Assembly: GCA_031425695.1 (NCBI GenBank)
Contig: JANPJV010000314.1
Span: 1-64,000 of the forward strand
Direction: 5' to 3'
Origin: JANPJV01 sp031425695
GTDB taxonomy: Bacteria > Pseudomonadota > Gammaproteobacteria > Xanthomonadales > SZUA-5
Length of the DNA stretch: 64,000 nt
Part shown: positions 24,246-31,810 of the stretch, one piece after another
How the letters are laid out: each line of letters begins with the position of its first letter
How positions within the stretch are numbered: position 1 is the first letter of the stretch
Program-made: the position numbers and the translations under genes
The notes under the pieces: model-generated
What the model was told of the DNA's origin: nothing
Database searches by the model: none
The model's input: the letters and a program-made list of their open reading frames with translations, nothing else

Positions 24246-24898
24246 GCGACAACGGCACCATTGACGTACTCAAGGTTGTTTGGGATATCTCTGGCGGGTG
24301 GCGGCGTATCTCACGCGCTTGGTACACCTGGGCGGCCCTGCTGATCAGCGTTCTCTGTTGGTCTCTCTGGTGGGACGCTGCCTGGTGGGATCTGTCGCTA
24401 GAGATCATCCCTGGAATGCTCGGTTTTTCGCTTGCCGGGTTTGCAATGATGTTGGCGTTTGGAGACGACCGATTCCGTGCCGTCCTTTCAAGGGCAATGG
24501 TGGTGACAGGCGGGGAAGGTACGTCCAAACATTCGGCCTTCATGGGATACGCAAGCATCTTTGTGCACTACTTGGTGGCACAGGTCCTCGGTCTCTTGCT
24601 TGCGATAATCGCCAAGGCCGAGCTGGGAATTCTCCCGCTCGTTGGTGGTACCGGGATATTTCGTTTCGCCATCGGCATTTGTCACTTCGTCGGTTTCTTC
24701 TTCGTCGTGTATTCGATTCTCATGGCCCTCGCAGCAACCCTCGCGGTTTTTCGCATGGCGCGAACCGCCGACAAAATCCAGCGGCTCCCGCCGCCCAAGC
24801 CTGATGCTGTGTCGCCAGAGGGCGAAATGTCCCATCCCGCTTCAGGACCTGTTGTCCCCGCGTCAGCTGCATTAACCCCGCCTGTCACCCGCGCATAG
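24242..24898 (+). CDS. Four-TM membrane protein paired with DUF4747-like gene
   Basis: A 218 aa protein with TM helices at about 28-44, 54-73, 102-122 and 145-168, a Trp-rich first segment (WSLWWDAAWWDLS) and a cytosolic Pro-rich tail of about 45 residues. The ATG overlaps the TGA of the DUF4747-like gene. A soluble protein plus a four-TM protein is a common layout for membrane-linked antiphage pairs. No family is recognised. Confidence 0.65.
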   Translation: MSDNGTIDVLKVVWDISGGWRRISRAWYTWAALLISVLCWSLWWDAAWWDLSLEIIPGMLGFSLAGFAMMLAFGDDRFRAVLSRAMVVTGGEGTSKHSAFMGYASIFVHYLVAQVLGLLLAIIAKAELGILPLVGGTGIFRFAIGICHFVGFFFVVYSILMALAATLAVFRMARTADKIQRLPPPKPDAVSPEGEMSHPASGPVVPASAALTPPVTRA

Positions 24899-24960
24899 TC
24901 CCAGAGTCGCCTGGGAATTGCCTTCTCCCCTGGTTGCCATACTCGACTATGGCCGGGGGC
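24899..24960 (+). terminator. Two hairpins between accessory genes
   Basis: TCCCAG (24899-24904) and CTGGGA (24911-24916) form a short stem followed by ATTGCCTTCT, a possible terminator. A second hairpin, GCCATA-CTCGAC-TATGGC (within 24938-24955) flanked by CCCC and GGGG, ends just before the ribosome-binding region of the next gene and could affect its translation. Confidence 0.45.
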
Positions 24961-24968
24961 GACCAAGC

Positions 24969-25127
24969 ATGAGCGACATTGATATCGAGGGCAGCAGTAA
25001 CGCAACTTCTGGGCGCGACCTGGTCGTGGTGGTGATCCATCTGCACTTGAACATCGGCAGCGTCCAGCAGCTGGTGATGACGAATGCTCCGGCGCCGGAG
25101 CCCAAGAAAGCCGAGCCCCCGAAATAG
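24969..25127 (+). CDS. 52 aa protein with N-terminal GxxNxTSGRD motif
   Basis: Opens MSDIDIEGSSNATSGRDLVV, then VVIHLHLNIGSVQQLVM and a Pro/Ala-rich tail (APAPEPKKAEPPK). The first 17 residues align with the start of the protein at 22956. Unlike that protein it has no clear TM helix, though the middle is hydrophobic. It is the last gene before the late lysis promoter. The function is unknown. Confidence 0.55.
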   Translation: MSDIDIEGSSNATSGRDLVVVVIHLHLNIGSVQQLVMTNAPAPEPKKAEPPK

Positions 25128-25130
25128 TCT

Positions 25131-25176
25131 CTTTGACTCACGTCACAAGACCCTAGACAGCCCTCGCTCCTAACCT
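25131..25176 (+). promoter_or_regulatory. Putative Mor-dependent late promoter, lysis module
   Basis: CTTTGACTCACGTCACAAG contains TGAC-TCAC-GTCA. TAACCT (25171-25176), inside the conserved AACCTGCAC block, is the -10-like hexamer. The dyad centre lies 43.5 bp upstream of the implied start. The same arrangement occurs at 37002 with the identical 41-nt distance between the box start and AACCTGCAC. Confidence 0.7.
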
Positions 25177-25209
25177 GCACCCGTCAATAGATCGTGACGG
25201 GGAAGGGTG

Positions 25210-25545
25210 ATGGAAACGGAGCGCACCACGGGGCCGGTCGAAGGGCCTATTCCGATGTCGCCGACAGAGGCGACGATCCACGAATTCGCTACCGGCTGGC
25301 CGGTGCTCGTGCTGTTTCTGCTGTGCCTGATCGTGGTCTGGTGGATCGCGCCGGAGCGCGCGGCCATTGCGATCTGGATCCTCTGCCGCCTGGCGCTCGG
25401 CGCGTTTGCCGGGAACCTTTTCGGCGGCCTTCTTATCCCGATTGGTGACCCGCAGCAGCTTACCGGCCTCGCGCGCGGCAACGCGATCAACGCGCGAGCG
25501 GTCTGCATCGGCTTCGGCATGCTGGCCGCAGGCTGGACTCTGTGA
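25210..25545 (+). CDS. Holin
   Basis: A 111 aa hydrophobic protein with three predicted TM segments (WPVLVLFLLCLIVVWWIAP, IAIWILCRLALGAFAGNLFG, VCIGFGMLAAGW). Position first in the lysis module, just before the transglycosylase, and size support a holin that permeabilises the inner membrane. A GTG 3 nt upstream is an alternative start; GGAAGGG provides the ribosome site. Its stop overlaps the next GTG. Confidence 0.75.
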   Translation: METERTTGPVEGPIPMSPTEATIHEFATGWPVLVLFLLCLIVVWWIAPERAAIAIWILCRLALGAFAGNLFGGLLIPIGDPQQLTGLARGNAINARAVCIGFGMLAAGWTL

Positions 25546-26309
25546 AGCTGCTAGGTCTCCTGGCGCTCTGCACGCTGCTGTTTCGGCTCAGCATCGATCA
25601 CTGGCCGCGGCTGCGCGACTGGTCTCTCCGCGAGGAGAGCGACGAGATTCTGAACATCGCCTACTGGTGCGACTTCGCCGTGGTGCTGATCCTGGCGATG
25701 ATGGTGATCGCGAGCAGTCCCGCCGAGGCCGCCCCAGGTGCGGGCGCGACGCCTCACATTCCCGTGCGCGCGGACGGCTATTCCAAGCTGCTCGAGCGGG
25801 AAGCGGTCGGGCGCTTCGGCCTCAATGCGCCGGTCGCGTTGCTGGCGGCGCAGCTCCATCAGGAGTCGGGCTGGCGCACTGATGCGCAGTCGCCATACGC
25901 GCAAGGCCTCGCGCAGTTCACGCCAGCGACCGCGAAATGGATTCCCGAGGTGTGTGCTGACTTGGGTACACCTAACGTCTGGGACGCGCGCTGGTCGATC
26001 CGTGCGCAAGCCTGCTACATGCGGCACCTGCATGCACAGGTGGCCGACGCGGCGACGCCGTGCGACCGCTGGGCGATGGCGCTCTCCGCGTACAACGGTG
26101 GCTTGGGGTGGCTCAATCGAGACCGGAAACTGGCGTCGGCTAACGGGGCTGATCGTGCCGTGTGGTTCTCGAATGTCGAGCTTCACTCCAAGCGCGCGGC
26201 GTGGGCCATCGCAGAGAACCGCGGTTATCCACGCCGCATCTTGACCACCCTCGAACCCACCTATCTGGCGGCCGGGTGGCCGGGGAGTCGCACGTGCCCG
26301 GCTCTGTGA
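25542..26309 (+). CDS. Endolysin, lytic transglycosylase (SLT) type
   Basis: A 255 aa muralytic enzyme. The N-terminus has two hydrophobic helices (about 3-16 and 41-58), suggesting membrane-anchored (signal-arrest-like) export. The SLT domain shows the catalytic Glu108 in QLHQESGWRTDA, then PYAQGLAQFTPATAKW and MALSAYNGGLGWLNRD, the diagnostic motifs of GH23 transglycosylases. It cleaves peptidoglycan glycosidic bonds during lysis. The GTG start overlaps the holin stop. Confidence 0.88.
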   Translation: MKLLGLLALCTLLFRLSIDHWPRLRDWSLREESDEILNIAYWCDFAVVLILAMMVIASSPAEAAPGAGATPHIPVRADGYSKLLEREAVGRFGLNAPVALLAAQLHQESGWRTDAQSPYAQGLAQFTPATAKWIPEVCADLGTPNVWDARWSIRAQACYMRHLHAQVADAATPCDRWAMALSAYNGGLGWLNRDRKLASANGADRAVWFSNVELHSKRAAWAIAENRGYPRRILTTLEPTYLAAGWPGSRTCPAL

Positions 26310-26566
26310 ACCGTCGCTGGGAATTTCGGCACGAAGGCAACGGCAAGGGCGGACAGAGCCCTGCCGGGGTGAACCCCTGGAGGCCAATCGTCTCCGCGCC
26401 TCGCGACGGTAGCGCTATCGAGGTCAAGGCCGGCATGACGCATCCGAGGGGATTTCTCGTGCGTTGGAACGAAGGCGCCTTCCGCGGCTACCGCGACGAC
26501 AAGCCCTACCGCAACGCGTCGGAATGGCGCGAAGCGGCTCACCTTGGCCCTCGGAGGTTGGCGTGA
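26306..26566 (+). CDS. 86 aa DUF551-like phage protein
   Basis: Contains NPWRPIVSAPRDGSAIEVKAG, the W..I.tAP.DG..I motif of small DUF551-type phage proteins, then RGFLVRWNEGAFRGY and SEWREAAHLGP. The function is unknown. The GTG start is placed on the overlap with the transglycosylase stop; the frame is open further upstream. It sits between endolysin and spanin genes. Confidence 0.6.
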   Translation: MNRRWEFRHEGNGKGGQSPAGVNPWRPIVSAPRDGSAIEVKAGMTHPRGFLVRWNEGAFRGYRDDKPYRNASEWREAAHLGPRRLA

Positions 26567-27048
26567 TCGGATCTCGATTGATTTCTGCAGGTGGCGCAAA
26601 ACTGACCGCATGGCTTCTGGTCGCCTGCGTCGTGCTGCTTGTGCTGTTGGGCGTCTCGGCCTGGTTGCACTGGGTGCAGATCGAGAGCAAGTCGGCCGCA
26701 GTCTCCGATCTCAGCGGGCAGCTCGCCGCGGCGAAAGCAAAGGGCGACGCGGATCTCCAGGCGTGCACCGACACGAGCCAGCGCAACGCCAGCAACGTTC
26801 TGCTGCTGGCCGAGAAATTGACCGCCTGCCGCGGCAAGAACCAAGACATGAACGGCGCGCTCGCGCTCGCCAACCGCAAGCGCTCGCGCGCCCAGGCGGA
26901 GGCCGAGGGCGAGCGTGCAATGCGGGCCGAAATCATCCGAGGGATCTATGAAACGAATGCCGATTGCCGTGCGTGGGCTGCTGGTGCTGTGTGCCGCGCT
27001 CGCTCTGACGAGCTGCTCAACGGAGCAAAAGCGCCCCCCGCTAAGTGA
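26563..27048 (+). CDS. Rz: Rz-like inner-membrane spanin
   Basis: A 161 aa i-spanin: one N-terminal TM helix (AWLLVACVVLLVLLGVSAWL, about 14-33) and a periplasmic coiled coil (SKSAAVSDLSGQLAAAKAKGD to RSRAQAEAEGERAMRAEII). The GTG start has GGAGG upstream and overlaps the stop of the previous gene. Together with the out-of-frame lipoprotein gene it spans the periplasm and disrupts the outer membrane at the end of lysis. Confidence 0.8.
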   Translation: MIGSRLISAGGAKLTAWLLVACVVLLVLLGVSAWLHWVQIESKSAAVSDLSGQLAAAKAKGDADLQACTDTSQRNASNVLLLAEKLTACRGKNQDMNGALALANRKRSRAQAEAEGERAMRAEIIRGIYETNADCRAWAAGAVCRARSDELLNGAKAPPAK

Positions 27049-27298
27049 GCCGCAGTTTGTCGAGGTTCCCGGACCGACGCGGTTCGTTGCGGTCCCGGAA
27101 AACCTGACGGCACCGACGCCGGCGCCGAACGTGCCGATGCCGCTGTGCGTCGATGCGGAAGGCTTCCCGGTGCTCTGCAACCGGCAGCTGGATGAGCTGC
27201 GCGAGTCCTACGCCTTCGTGCTGAAGATGTGCAACGACGACAAGGCCGCAATCGCCACGCTACCGCTGAAACCCGAGGACGGAAGTGGACAGGATTGA
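26948..27298 (+). CDS. Rz1: Rz1-like outer-membrane spanin lipoprotein
   Basis: A 116 aa lipoprotein starting MKRMPIAVRGLLVLCAALALTSC with a lipobox LTSC (Cys22 or 23), then a Pro-rich stretch (APTPAPNVPMPL), as in Rz1. Its first 100 nt overlap the end of Rz in another frame, the classical spanin arrangement. The C-terminal part (LDELRESYAFVLKMCNDDKAAI) is helical. Confidence 0.8.
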   Translation: MKRMPIAVRGLLVLCAALALTSCSTEQKRPPLSEPQFVEVPGPTRFVAVPENLTAPTPAPNVPMPLCVDAEGFPVLCNRQLDELRESYAFVLKMCNDDKAAIATLPLKPEDGSGQD

Positions 27299-27494
27299 CC
27301 GCGCCGAGCAGCTCGAACAGATCGCACGCGACGCCGGCATTGCCGGCGTCCGCGCAGCTGCGGCTGCTCAACAGGTGCCAAGCGGGCGCACGCACTGCGA
27401 CCGCTGCGACGAGACCATTCCGGTGATGCGCCTGGTGTTCGTGCCCGCGGCCCGGCATTGCGCTTTCTGTGCGTCGCGGTTGGGCGTGTCGTGA
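27285..27494 (+). CDS. Small C4 zinc-finger protein (TraR/DksA type)
   Basis: A 69 aa protein with HCDRCDETIP and HCAFCASRLG, a C4 zinc finger as in short TraR/DksA proteins of phages; the N-terminus is a helix RAEQLEQIARDAG. Such proteins can bind RNA polymerase through the secondary channel, though the acidic tip residues of DksA are not clear here. A GTG start is inferred; it overlaps Rz1 by 14 nt and ends on the next GTG. Confidence 0.7.
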   Translation: MDRIDRAEQLEQIARDAGIAGVRAAAAAQQVPSGRTHCDRCDETIPVMRLVFVPAARHCAFCASRLGVS

Positions 27495-27886
27495 GCCAGC
27501 TCACCCAGTCCGCCCGCCTCGACCGCGGCCTCTACCAAGGTGCGAGTTGGGATCTTTGCCTGCGCGTGTACAACGCCGCGGCGCCGTTGGGCGACGGCTT
27601 GCCGCGCAGTGCGGTCGGCCTGGTCGTCAAGTGCCAGATCCGCGCGGAAGAACGCGAAGACGCGACGCTGCTCGCGAGCATGAGCACCAGCGACGGCCGA
27701 ATAACGACTGACGCCGACGGCTACGTTCGCATCCGACTGCCGGCAAGCGTTACCGCGACCATGCCGTTCTTGGGTCGGCCTCGGACCTGGTTCTACGACG
27801 TGCGCATTGCCGAGGCAGGCGACACTGAGCCCGTTCGCTATTGGCTCCACGGCGCGGTCAACGCGCAACCGCGGGTGACCTCATGA
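27491..27886 (+). CDS. Phage structural protein near tail fibre, beta-rich
   Basis: A 131 aa protein, GTG start overlapping the zinc-finger stop. The pattern LDRGLYQGASWDLCLRVYNA, AVGLVVKCQIRA, VRIRLPASVTATM and RTWFYDVRIAEAGD resembles the small beta-sandwich proteins (BppU N-terminal/DUF2479-like) that precede tail fibres. It probably joins the fibre to the tail tip. Assignment rests on pattern and context. Confidence 0.55.
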   Translation: MSQLTQSARLDRGLYQGASWDLCLRVYNAAAPLGDGLPRSAVGLVVKCQIRAEEREDATLLASMSTSDGRITTDADGYVRIRLPASVTATMPFLGRPRTWFYDVRIAEAGDTEPVRYWLHGAVNAQPRVTS

Positions 27887-29355
27887 GCGGAATTGAAGTC
27901 CAGGTCGTTGACCAGGTGGTTCAGGTCTACGAGGGCATGGGTCCCGACGGTCCGCCAGGCCAGGGGTTGCCATCGGGCGGCACAACCGGGCAGCAGCCGC
28001 GCAAGGCCTCGAACATGGACTACGACGTCGAGTGGGTTGATCCGCCTGCCGGATCGGGCGACGTGGTGGGGCCAGCAGTCTCGGTCGATGACCGTCTCGC
28101 AGGCTTCAACGGCACGACTGGGAAGCTGCTCCGGCAAGGCACGAAAACGCTTGCCCAGGTGGCCACCCATCTGGACAGCACGGCGAATCCGCACGGAACC
28201 ACGGCGGTACAGGTCGGGGCGGATCCAACGGGTACCGCGGCGGCGGCGGTAGCTGCACATGCTGGCGCGGCCGATCCACATGCTGACCGCGCGTTTGCCA
28301 CCGCTGCGGTTGCGGCGCATGCGGGCGCAGTGGATCCACACGCCGACCGTGCTTTTGCCACAGCTGCCGTTGCCGCACATGCGGCAGCAGCTGGTGCGCA
28401 TGAGATGGCGGGCGTAAACGGTTTGGCCGCGGCGCTCGCGCTACTGGCGCCGCTGCTTTCTCCAGCGTTGACGGGCAATCCGACGGCGCCAACGCAGTCG
28501 GCCGGCAACTCCAGTACGCGGCTCGCAACGACGGCTTTTGTGGCGCAGGCGCTTGCAGACTTGATCGGCAGCGTGCCTGGCACGCTGGACACGTTGGACG
28601 AGCTCGCCGCGGCGCTCGGTGATGACCCGAACTTTGCAGCAACGATTGCGGCGTCTATCGCGACCAAGCTGGCCAAAGCATCCAATCTCAGCGATCTGAC
28701 TGACGCCGCGGCGGCGCTCACCAACCTCGGGGGCAGCACGCTCGGGAAAGCCATTTTCGCGGTTGCCAGCGCAGCCGCAGCTCGCACGCTCCTGCAGCTT
28801 GGTGGAGCTGCGCTGCTTGCGGTTGGCACCACAGCCGGGACTGTCGCGGCGGGCGACGATGCGCGCATCACAGGCGCGGTGCCGAGCACGCGCACGGTTG
28901 CAGGCGCAGGCCTGGTAACTGGGGGCGGCGACCTCTCGGCCAATCGCACCCTCACGGTTGGAGCCGCGTCGGCCGCAGATGTCAACACCGGCACGAGTGC
29001 TGCGGTGGCAATGACTCCGGCGAGCTACAAGGATTCCACTCCGTTCTACGTCGATGTCGCGGCCGACAAGACCCTCCAAATCGCGGATGCGAACGTCAAC
29101 CAGCGCGTGAACAGCGCGAGCGCCATCGTGCTGACTCTGGCGCTGAACGCGACCGTCGCTTACCCGGCGCGATGCGTTTTCCCCGGGAAACGATCGGGCG
29201 CGGGCACTGTGACCATCGACGCCGTCGCGGGGGTCACGCTCAACGGTGTGAACGGCGGAAGCTGCACCGTCAACACGCGCTATCAGGGCTTCCTGATCGA
29301 GAACGTGGGTGTGGATGCGTTCGAGATCTCCGGCGACGTGAGTGCGGTCGCATGA
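27883..29355 (+). CDS. Tail fibre protein
   Basis: A 490 aa fibre. The N-terminus (IEVQVVDQVVQVYEGMGPDGPPGQG) includes a collagen-like GPDGPPG turn; residues about 120-180 contain 20-residue repeats AAVAAHAGA.DPHADRAFAT (a 60-bp DNA repeat, two full copies and one partial) like the DPH repeats of other fibres. Next come phage-fibre modules (GNPTAPTQSAGNSSTRLATTAFV) and a C-terminal beta-rich tip. It recognises the host surface. It overlaps the preceding and following genes by 4 nt. Confidence 0.82.
   Translation: MSGIEVQVVDQVVQVYEGMGPDGPPGQGLPSGGTTGQQPRKASNMDYDVEWVDPPAGSGDVVGPAVSVDDRLAGFNGTTGKLLRQGTKTLAQVATHLDSTANPHGTTAVQVGADPTGTAAAAVAAHAGAADPHADRAFATAAVAAHAGAVDPHADRAFATAAVAAHAAAAGAHEMAGVNGLAAALALLAPLLSPALTGNPTAPTQSAGNSSTRLATTAFVAQALADLIGSVPGTLDTLDELAAALGDDPNFAATIAASIATKLAKASNLSDLTDAAAALTNLGGSTLGKAIFAVASAAAARTLLQLGGAALLAVGTTAGTVAAGDDARITGAVPSTRTVAGAGLVTGGGDLSANRTLTVGAASAADVNTGTSAAVAMTPASYKDSTPFYVDVAADKTLQIADANVNQRVNSASAIVLTLALNATVAYPARCVFPGKRSGAGTVTIDAVAGVTLNGVNGGSCTVNTRYQGFLIENVGVDAFEISGDVSAVA
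28237..28392 (+). repeat. 60-bp tandem repeat within tail fibre gene
   Basis: Encodes AAVAAHAGAADPHADRAFAT and AAVAAHAGAVDPHADRAFAT followed by a truncated AAVAAHAAAAG. The copies differ at a few bases and may expand or contract by recombination, changing fibre length. Confidence 0.75.
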
Positions 29356-30164
29356 CGGTCGTTCGGATTCCGCGGTATCGGACGGCGCGGCGTTCTGCTG
29401 CGGTCGCGTTCACGGGGGCGCTGGACAGCTACACCACCAGCCTTTGGTTCGTGTATTCGACGCGCCTGCTGCTCTCTGCATATTTCGGCAATCCGCTGCT
29501 GCGCGTCCGCCGCTCATCCGATGACGCGGAATTGAATATCGGGCACGCCAGCAATGGAGCGCTAGACACCGCAGCCCTGCTCGCATTCGCCGGAGCAGGC
29601 TCCGCGTACGTAAAGACCTTCTACGACCAGAATGGCTCGCGCAATGTCACGATTGGCACGAACGGCGCGCAGCCGCGGATCGTTAATTCGGGTGCAGTCG
29701 AGTTGATCGCAACCGGCATTCCCGGTGTGAAGTTTGACGGCTCGGACGATGGCTGGATGCAGACCGATCAGCCCAGCACAGCGACCGTTATCGCGACCAT
29801 CAAGACATCCGACAGCGTCGGGACAATGCTGCATGCGGGTCCGCCGTACTACAGCTATGCCGGGCTATGGAATAGCGGCGACGGCAGCGGAACTTCAGAT
29901 TCGACCATATCGGTGCAGGCAGTAAATGGCACGGCGGTAGCTAACACCCGCGCGGCGTTGCATACCGTCGTCGCAACTGGTGTCCCGGTTCTTTACTACC
30001 TCGAAGTAAACACCGGTGGATGGACCGAGATTGGCTTCGGAGCCTATTCCGGCGCGTACAACGTCGACGGGACTGTGCGGGATTTCATTGTCTATTCGGC
30101 CGACATGAGCGCGAGCCAGGCCGGCATTGAAGCTGCGATCAACAACGGTGGGTGGATTTACTGA
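29352..30164 (+). CDS. Tail-associated protein with arabinofuranosidase-like lectin fold
   Basis: A 270 aa protein. The region ALDSYTTSLWFVYSTRLLLSAYFGN..LLRVRRSSDDAELNIG and LDTAALLAFAGAGSAYVKTFYDQNGSRNVT matches the alpha-L-arabinofuranosidase B catalytic-domain-like module (GH54-type fold) common in phage fibres; the C-terminal end has RDFIVYSADMSASQAGIEAAIN, typical of these concanavalin-like folds. It likely binds or trims a surface glycan. It follows the fibre gene with a 4-nt overlap. Confidence 0.75.
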   Translation: MTVVRIPRYRTARRSAAVAFTGALDSYTTSLWFVYSTRLLLSAYFGNPLLRVRRSSDDAELNIGHASNGALDTAALLAFAGAGSAYVKTFYDQNGSRNVTIGTNGAQPRIVNSGAVELIATGIPGVKFDGSDDGWMQTDQPSTATVIATIKTSDSVGTMLHAGPPYYSYAGLWNSGDGSGTSDSTISVQAVNGTAVANTRAALHTVVATGVPVLYYLEVNTGGWTEIGFGAYSGAYNVDGTVRDFIVYSADMSASQAGIEAAINNGGWIY

Positions 30165-30679
30165 TGAATCCCGCACGCGAAATAAATGGCGTGATCGTTG
30201 CCTACCCGTATCTGCTCCGGCCCGATGCGAAGCAGGCGCATCCCGAAGTCAGTCCGCTGCCTGGCACGTGGGAACGGTGCTCGATCGATCAGCTCGTGGC
30301 GCTTGAGTGCGTCGACGTGCAGATGGTTGCGAGGCCGGCTCTGCGACCTGGTGATTCAGTTTCCGAAGGCGAGCCCGAGTTTGCCGCTGGCATTTGGCGC
30401 CAGACCTGGATTGTGATTCCGGCCGGGGCTCCGTCTGCGCCTCCGGCCGTCGAGAGCCACAAATGCCGAATCGAGCTGATCGTTCGCGGTGAGTGGCAGC
30501 GCGTGCTGGCGATCGTCGCCGCGATGCCCGAGCCGCACCGCGCAATCGCAACTGAGGCCCTCGGCGCGCCCTACTACAACCGCAACAGTCCAATGCTCGC
30601 CGCGCTTTCGCAGGGCATGGGCTGGAGCGCGGCCGATATCGACGAGCGCTTCGCCGCCGCTGCGGCCCGAATTGTTTAA
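30164..30679 (+). CDS. Fibre-associated protein, possible assembly chaperone
   Basis: A 171 aa protein starting MNPAREINGVIVAYPYLLRPD; the ATG overlaps the TGA of the upstream gene. The C-terminal half (WQRVLAIVAAMPEPHRAIATEALGAPYYNRNSPMLAALSQ, residues about 110-150) is helical. Genes in this position after fibre genes often encode fibre-assembly chaperones. No domain is recognised. Confidence 0.6.
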   Translation: MNPAREINGVIVAYPYLLRPDAKQAHPEVSPLPGTWERCSIDQLVALECVDVQMVARPALRPGDSVSEGEPEFAAGIWRQTWIVIPAGAPSAPPAVESHKCRIELIVRGEWQRVLAIVAAMPEPHRAIATEALGAPYYNRNSPMLAALSQGMGWSAADIDERFAAAAARIV

Positions 30680-30687
30680 GGACTGAC

Positions 30688-30960
30688 ATGTTTGGTAATC
30701 CTCCAGATTTCGGGCCGATCGTGATCGCGGTGCTCATGTTGGCGCAGCTGATCAACTGGGCCTTGTGCGCCTGGCTTTGGGCGCGCGTAACCGGCATGCC
30801 GACGCACGCGGACCTGCACGGGCTACGCGTGGACATCAGGGCGGCAACCAGCCAGGTGGGTGAGCTTGCGACGAAGCTCGCCGGGCTCGATGCCACGGCC
30901 GAGCAAACCCTCGAATCAGTTCGAGTCATCCAGAGTTATCTGATGGAGCGTGAGCGATGA
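30688..30960 (+). CDS. DUF2730-like phage protein
   Basis: A 90 aa protein with an N-terminal TM helix (FGPIVIAVLMLAQLINWALCAW) followed by a coiled coil (VDIRAATSQVGELATKLAGLD). This is the layout of Mu gp25/DUF2730 proteins, always found just before the small DNA-packaging genes. The function is unknown. Confidence 0.75.
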   Translation: MFGNPPDFGPIVIAVLMLAQLINWALCAWLWARVTGMPTHADLHGLRVDIRAATSQVGELATKLAGLDATAEQTLESVRVIQSYLMERER

Positions 30961-31253
30961 GCTTCGATGCGCATCTACGCGAGCACCGGCGCCTGGTAAT
31001 CCTTCGCTGTCTGGCCGAGATCGCCAGCGGCCAAGCGAACACGTCGGTCCTGTACGACGGCGCCAACTGCTATGGCGTCTCGTCGACTCGCGATGACATC
31101 CGCACCGATGTCGCCTGGCTTGCGGAGCAAGGCCTGGTGCGCACCGAGACGCTCGTCGGCGCACTGCTGCTGGTCACCATCACCGAGCGCGGGCAGGACA
31201 TCGCTGAAGGCCGCGCGATCGCGCCAGGCGTGCGCCGGCCGAGCCCGCGCTGA
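30957..31253 (+). CDS. Mu gp26-like winged-helix protein (VpaChn25_0724 family)
   Basis: A 98 aa protein: HLREHRRLVILRCLAEIASGQANTSVLYDG, RDDIRTDVAWLAEQGLVRTE and LLLVTITERGQDIAEGR form an ArsR-like winged helix. It matches the small Mu-type protein between DUF2730 and DUF3486 genes. A role in packaging regulation is inferred from the conserved order. Overlaps of 4 and 1 nt link it to its neighbours. Confidence 0.78.
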   Translation: MSFDAHLREHRRLVILRCLAEIASGQANTSVLYDGANCYGVSSTRDDIRTDVAWLAEQGLVRTETLVGALLLVTITERGQDIAEGRAIAPGVRRPSPR

Positions 31254-31810
31254 TGGGCCGCCGTAGCAAGGTCAAGGACGCCCCTGATTCGATCCGAAGT
31301 GAGATCGAGAAGATGCTGCGCGCGGACAAGTTCAGCCTTGAGGAAATGCGGGAGCTGCTTATCCAGCAATTCCCAGACTTGGCAGACAAAATCCCGACGC
31401 GCAGCTCGCTCGGCCGATATCGCCAGTCGATGGGCCAGATGCTGGGCCGCATGCGCGATATCGACGCCGCTGCGCGTGTGGTGGTCGCTGAGCTTGGCGA
31501 AAACCCGGACGAGCGCGCGGGTGCACTGCTCACGCAGACGATCACCGCCCTCGCCACCCACGCGGCGCTCAAGGCCGGCGAGAAGGAGGACGGCGCGTCC
31601 ATCGGCGAGGTCAAGGAACTGGCTCGCGCGGCGAAGAACGTCATGGACGCGCGGCGCGTCGGGCTCAAGGAACGGCAGGAAATCCGCGAGGAAGCGCGCA
31701 AGCAATTGGTGCGCGAGCAGCAGGAGAAGCTCGGCGACCTGGTCAAGCGGGGCACGATCCCAGCCGAGGCGATCGCCATCATCCAGCGCGACGTCTACGG
31801 CTTGGTATGA
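31253..31810 (+). CDS. DUF3486 protein (Mu gp27-like), putative small terminase
   Basis: A 185 aa protein opening MGRRSKVKDAPDSIRSEIEKMLR with a helix-turn-helix region FSLEEMRELLIQQFPDLADKIPTRSSLGRYR, then a long helix bundle. DUF3486 proteins are the presumed small terminase subunit of Mu-like phages, recognising the phage end for packaging. It overlaps terL by 4 nt. Confidence 0.82.
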   Translation: MGRRSKVKDAPDSIRSEIEKMLRADKFSLEEMRELLIQQFPDLADKIPTRSSLGRYRQSMGQMLGRMRDIDAAARVVVAELGENPDERAGALLTQTITALATHAALKAGEKEDGASIGEVKELARAAKNVMDARRVGLKERQEIREEARKQLVREQQEKLGDLVKRGTIPAEAIAIIQRDVYGLV

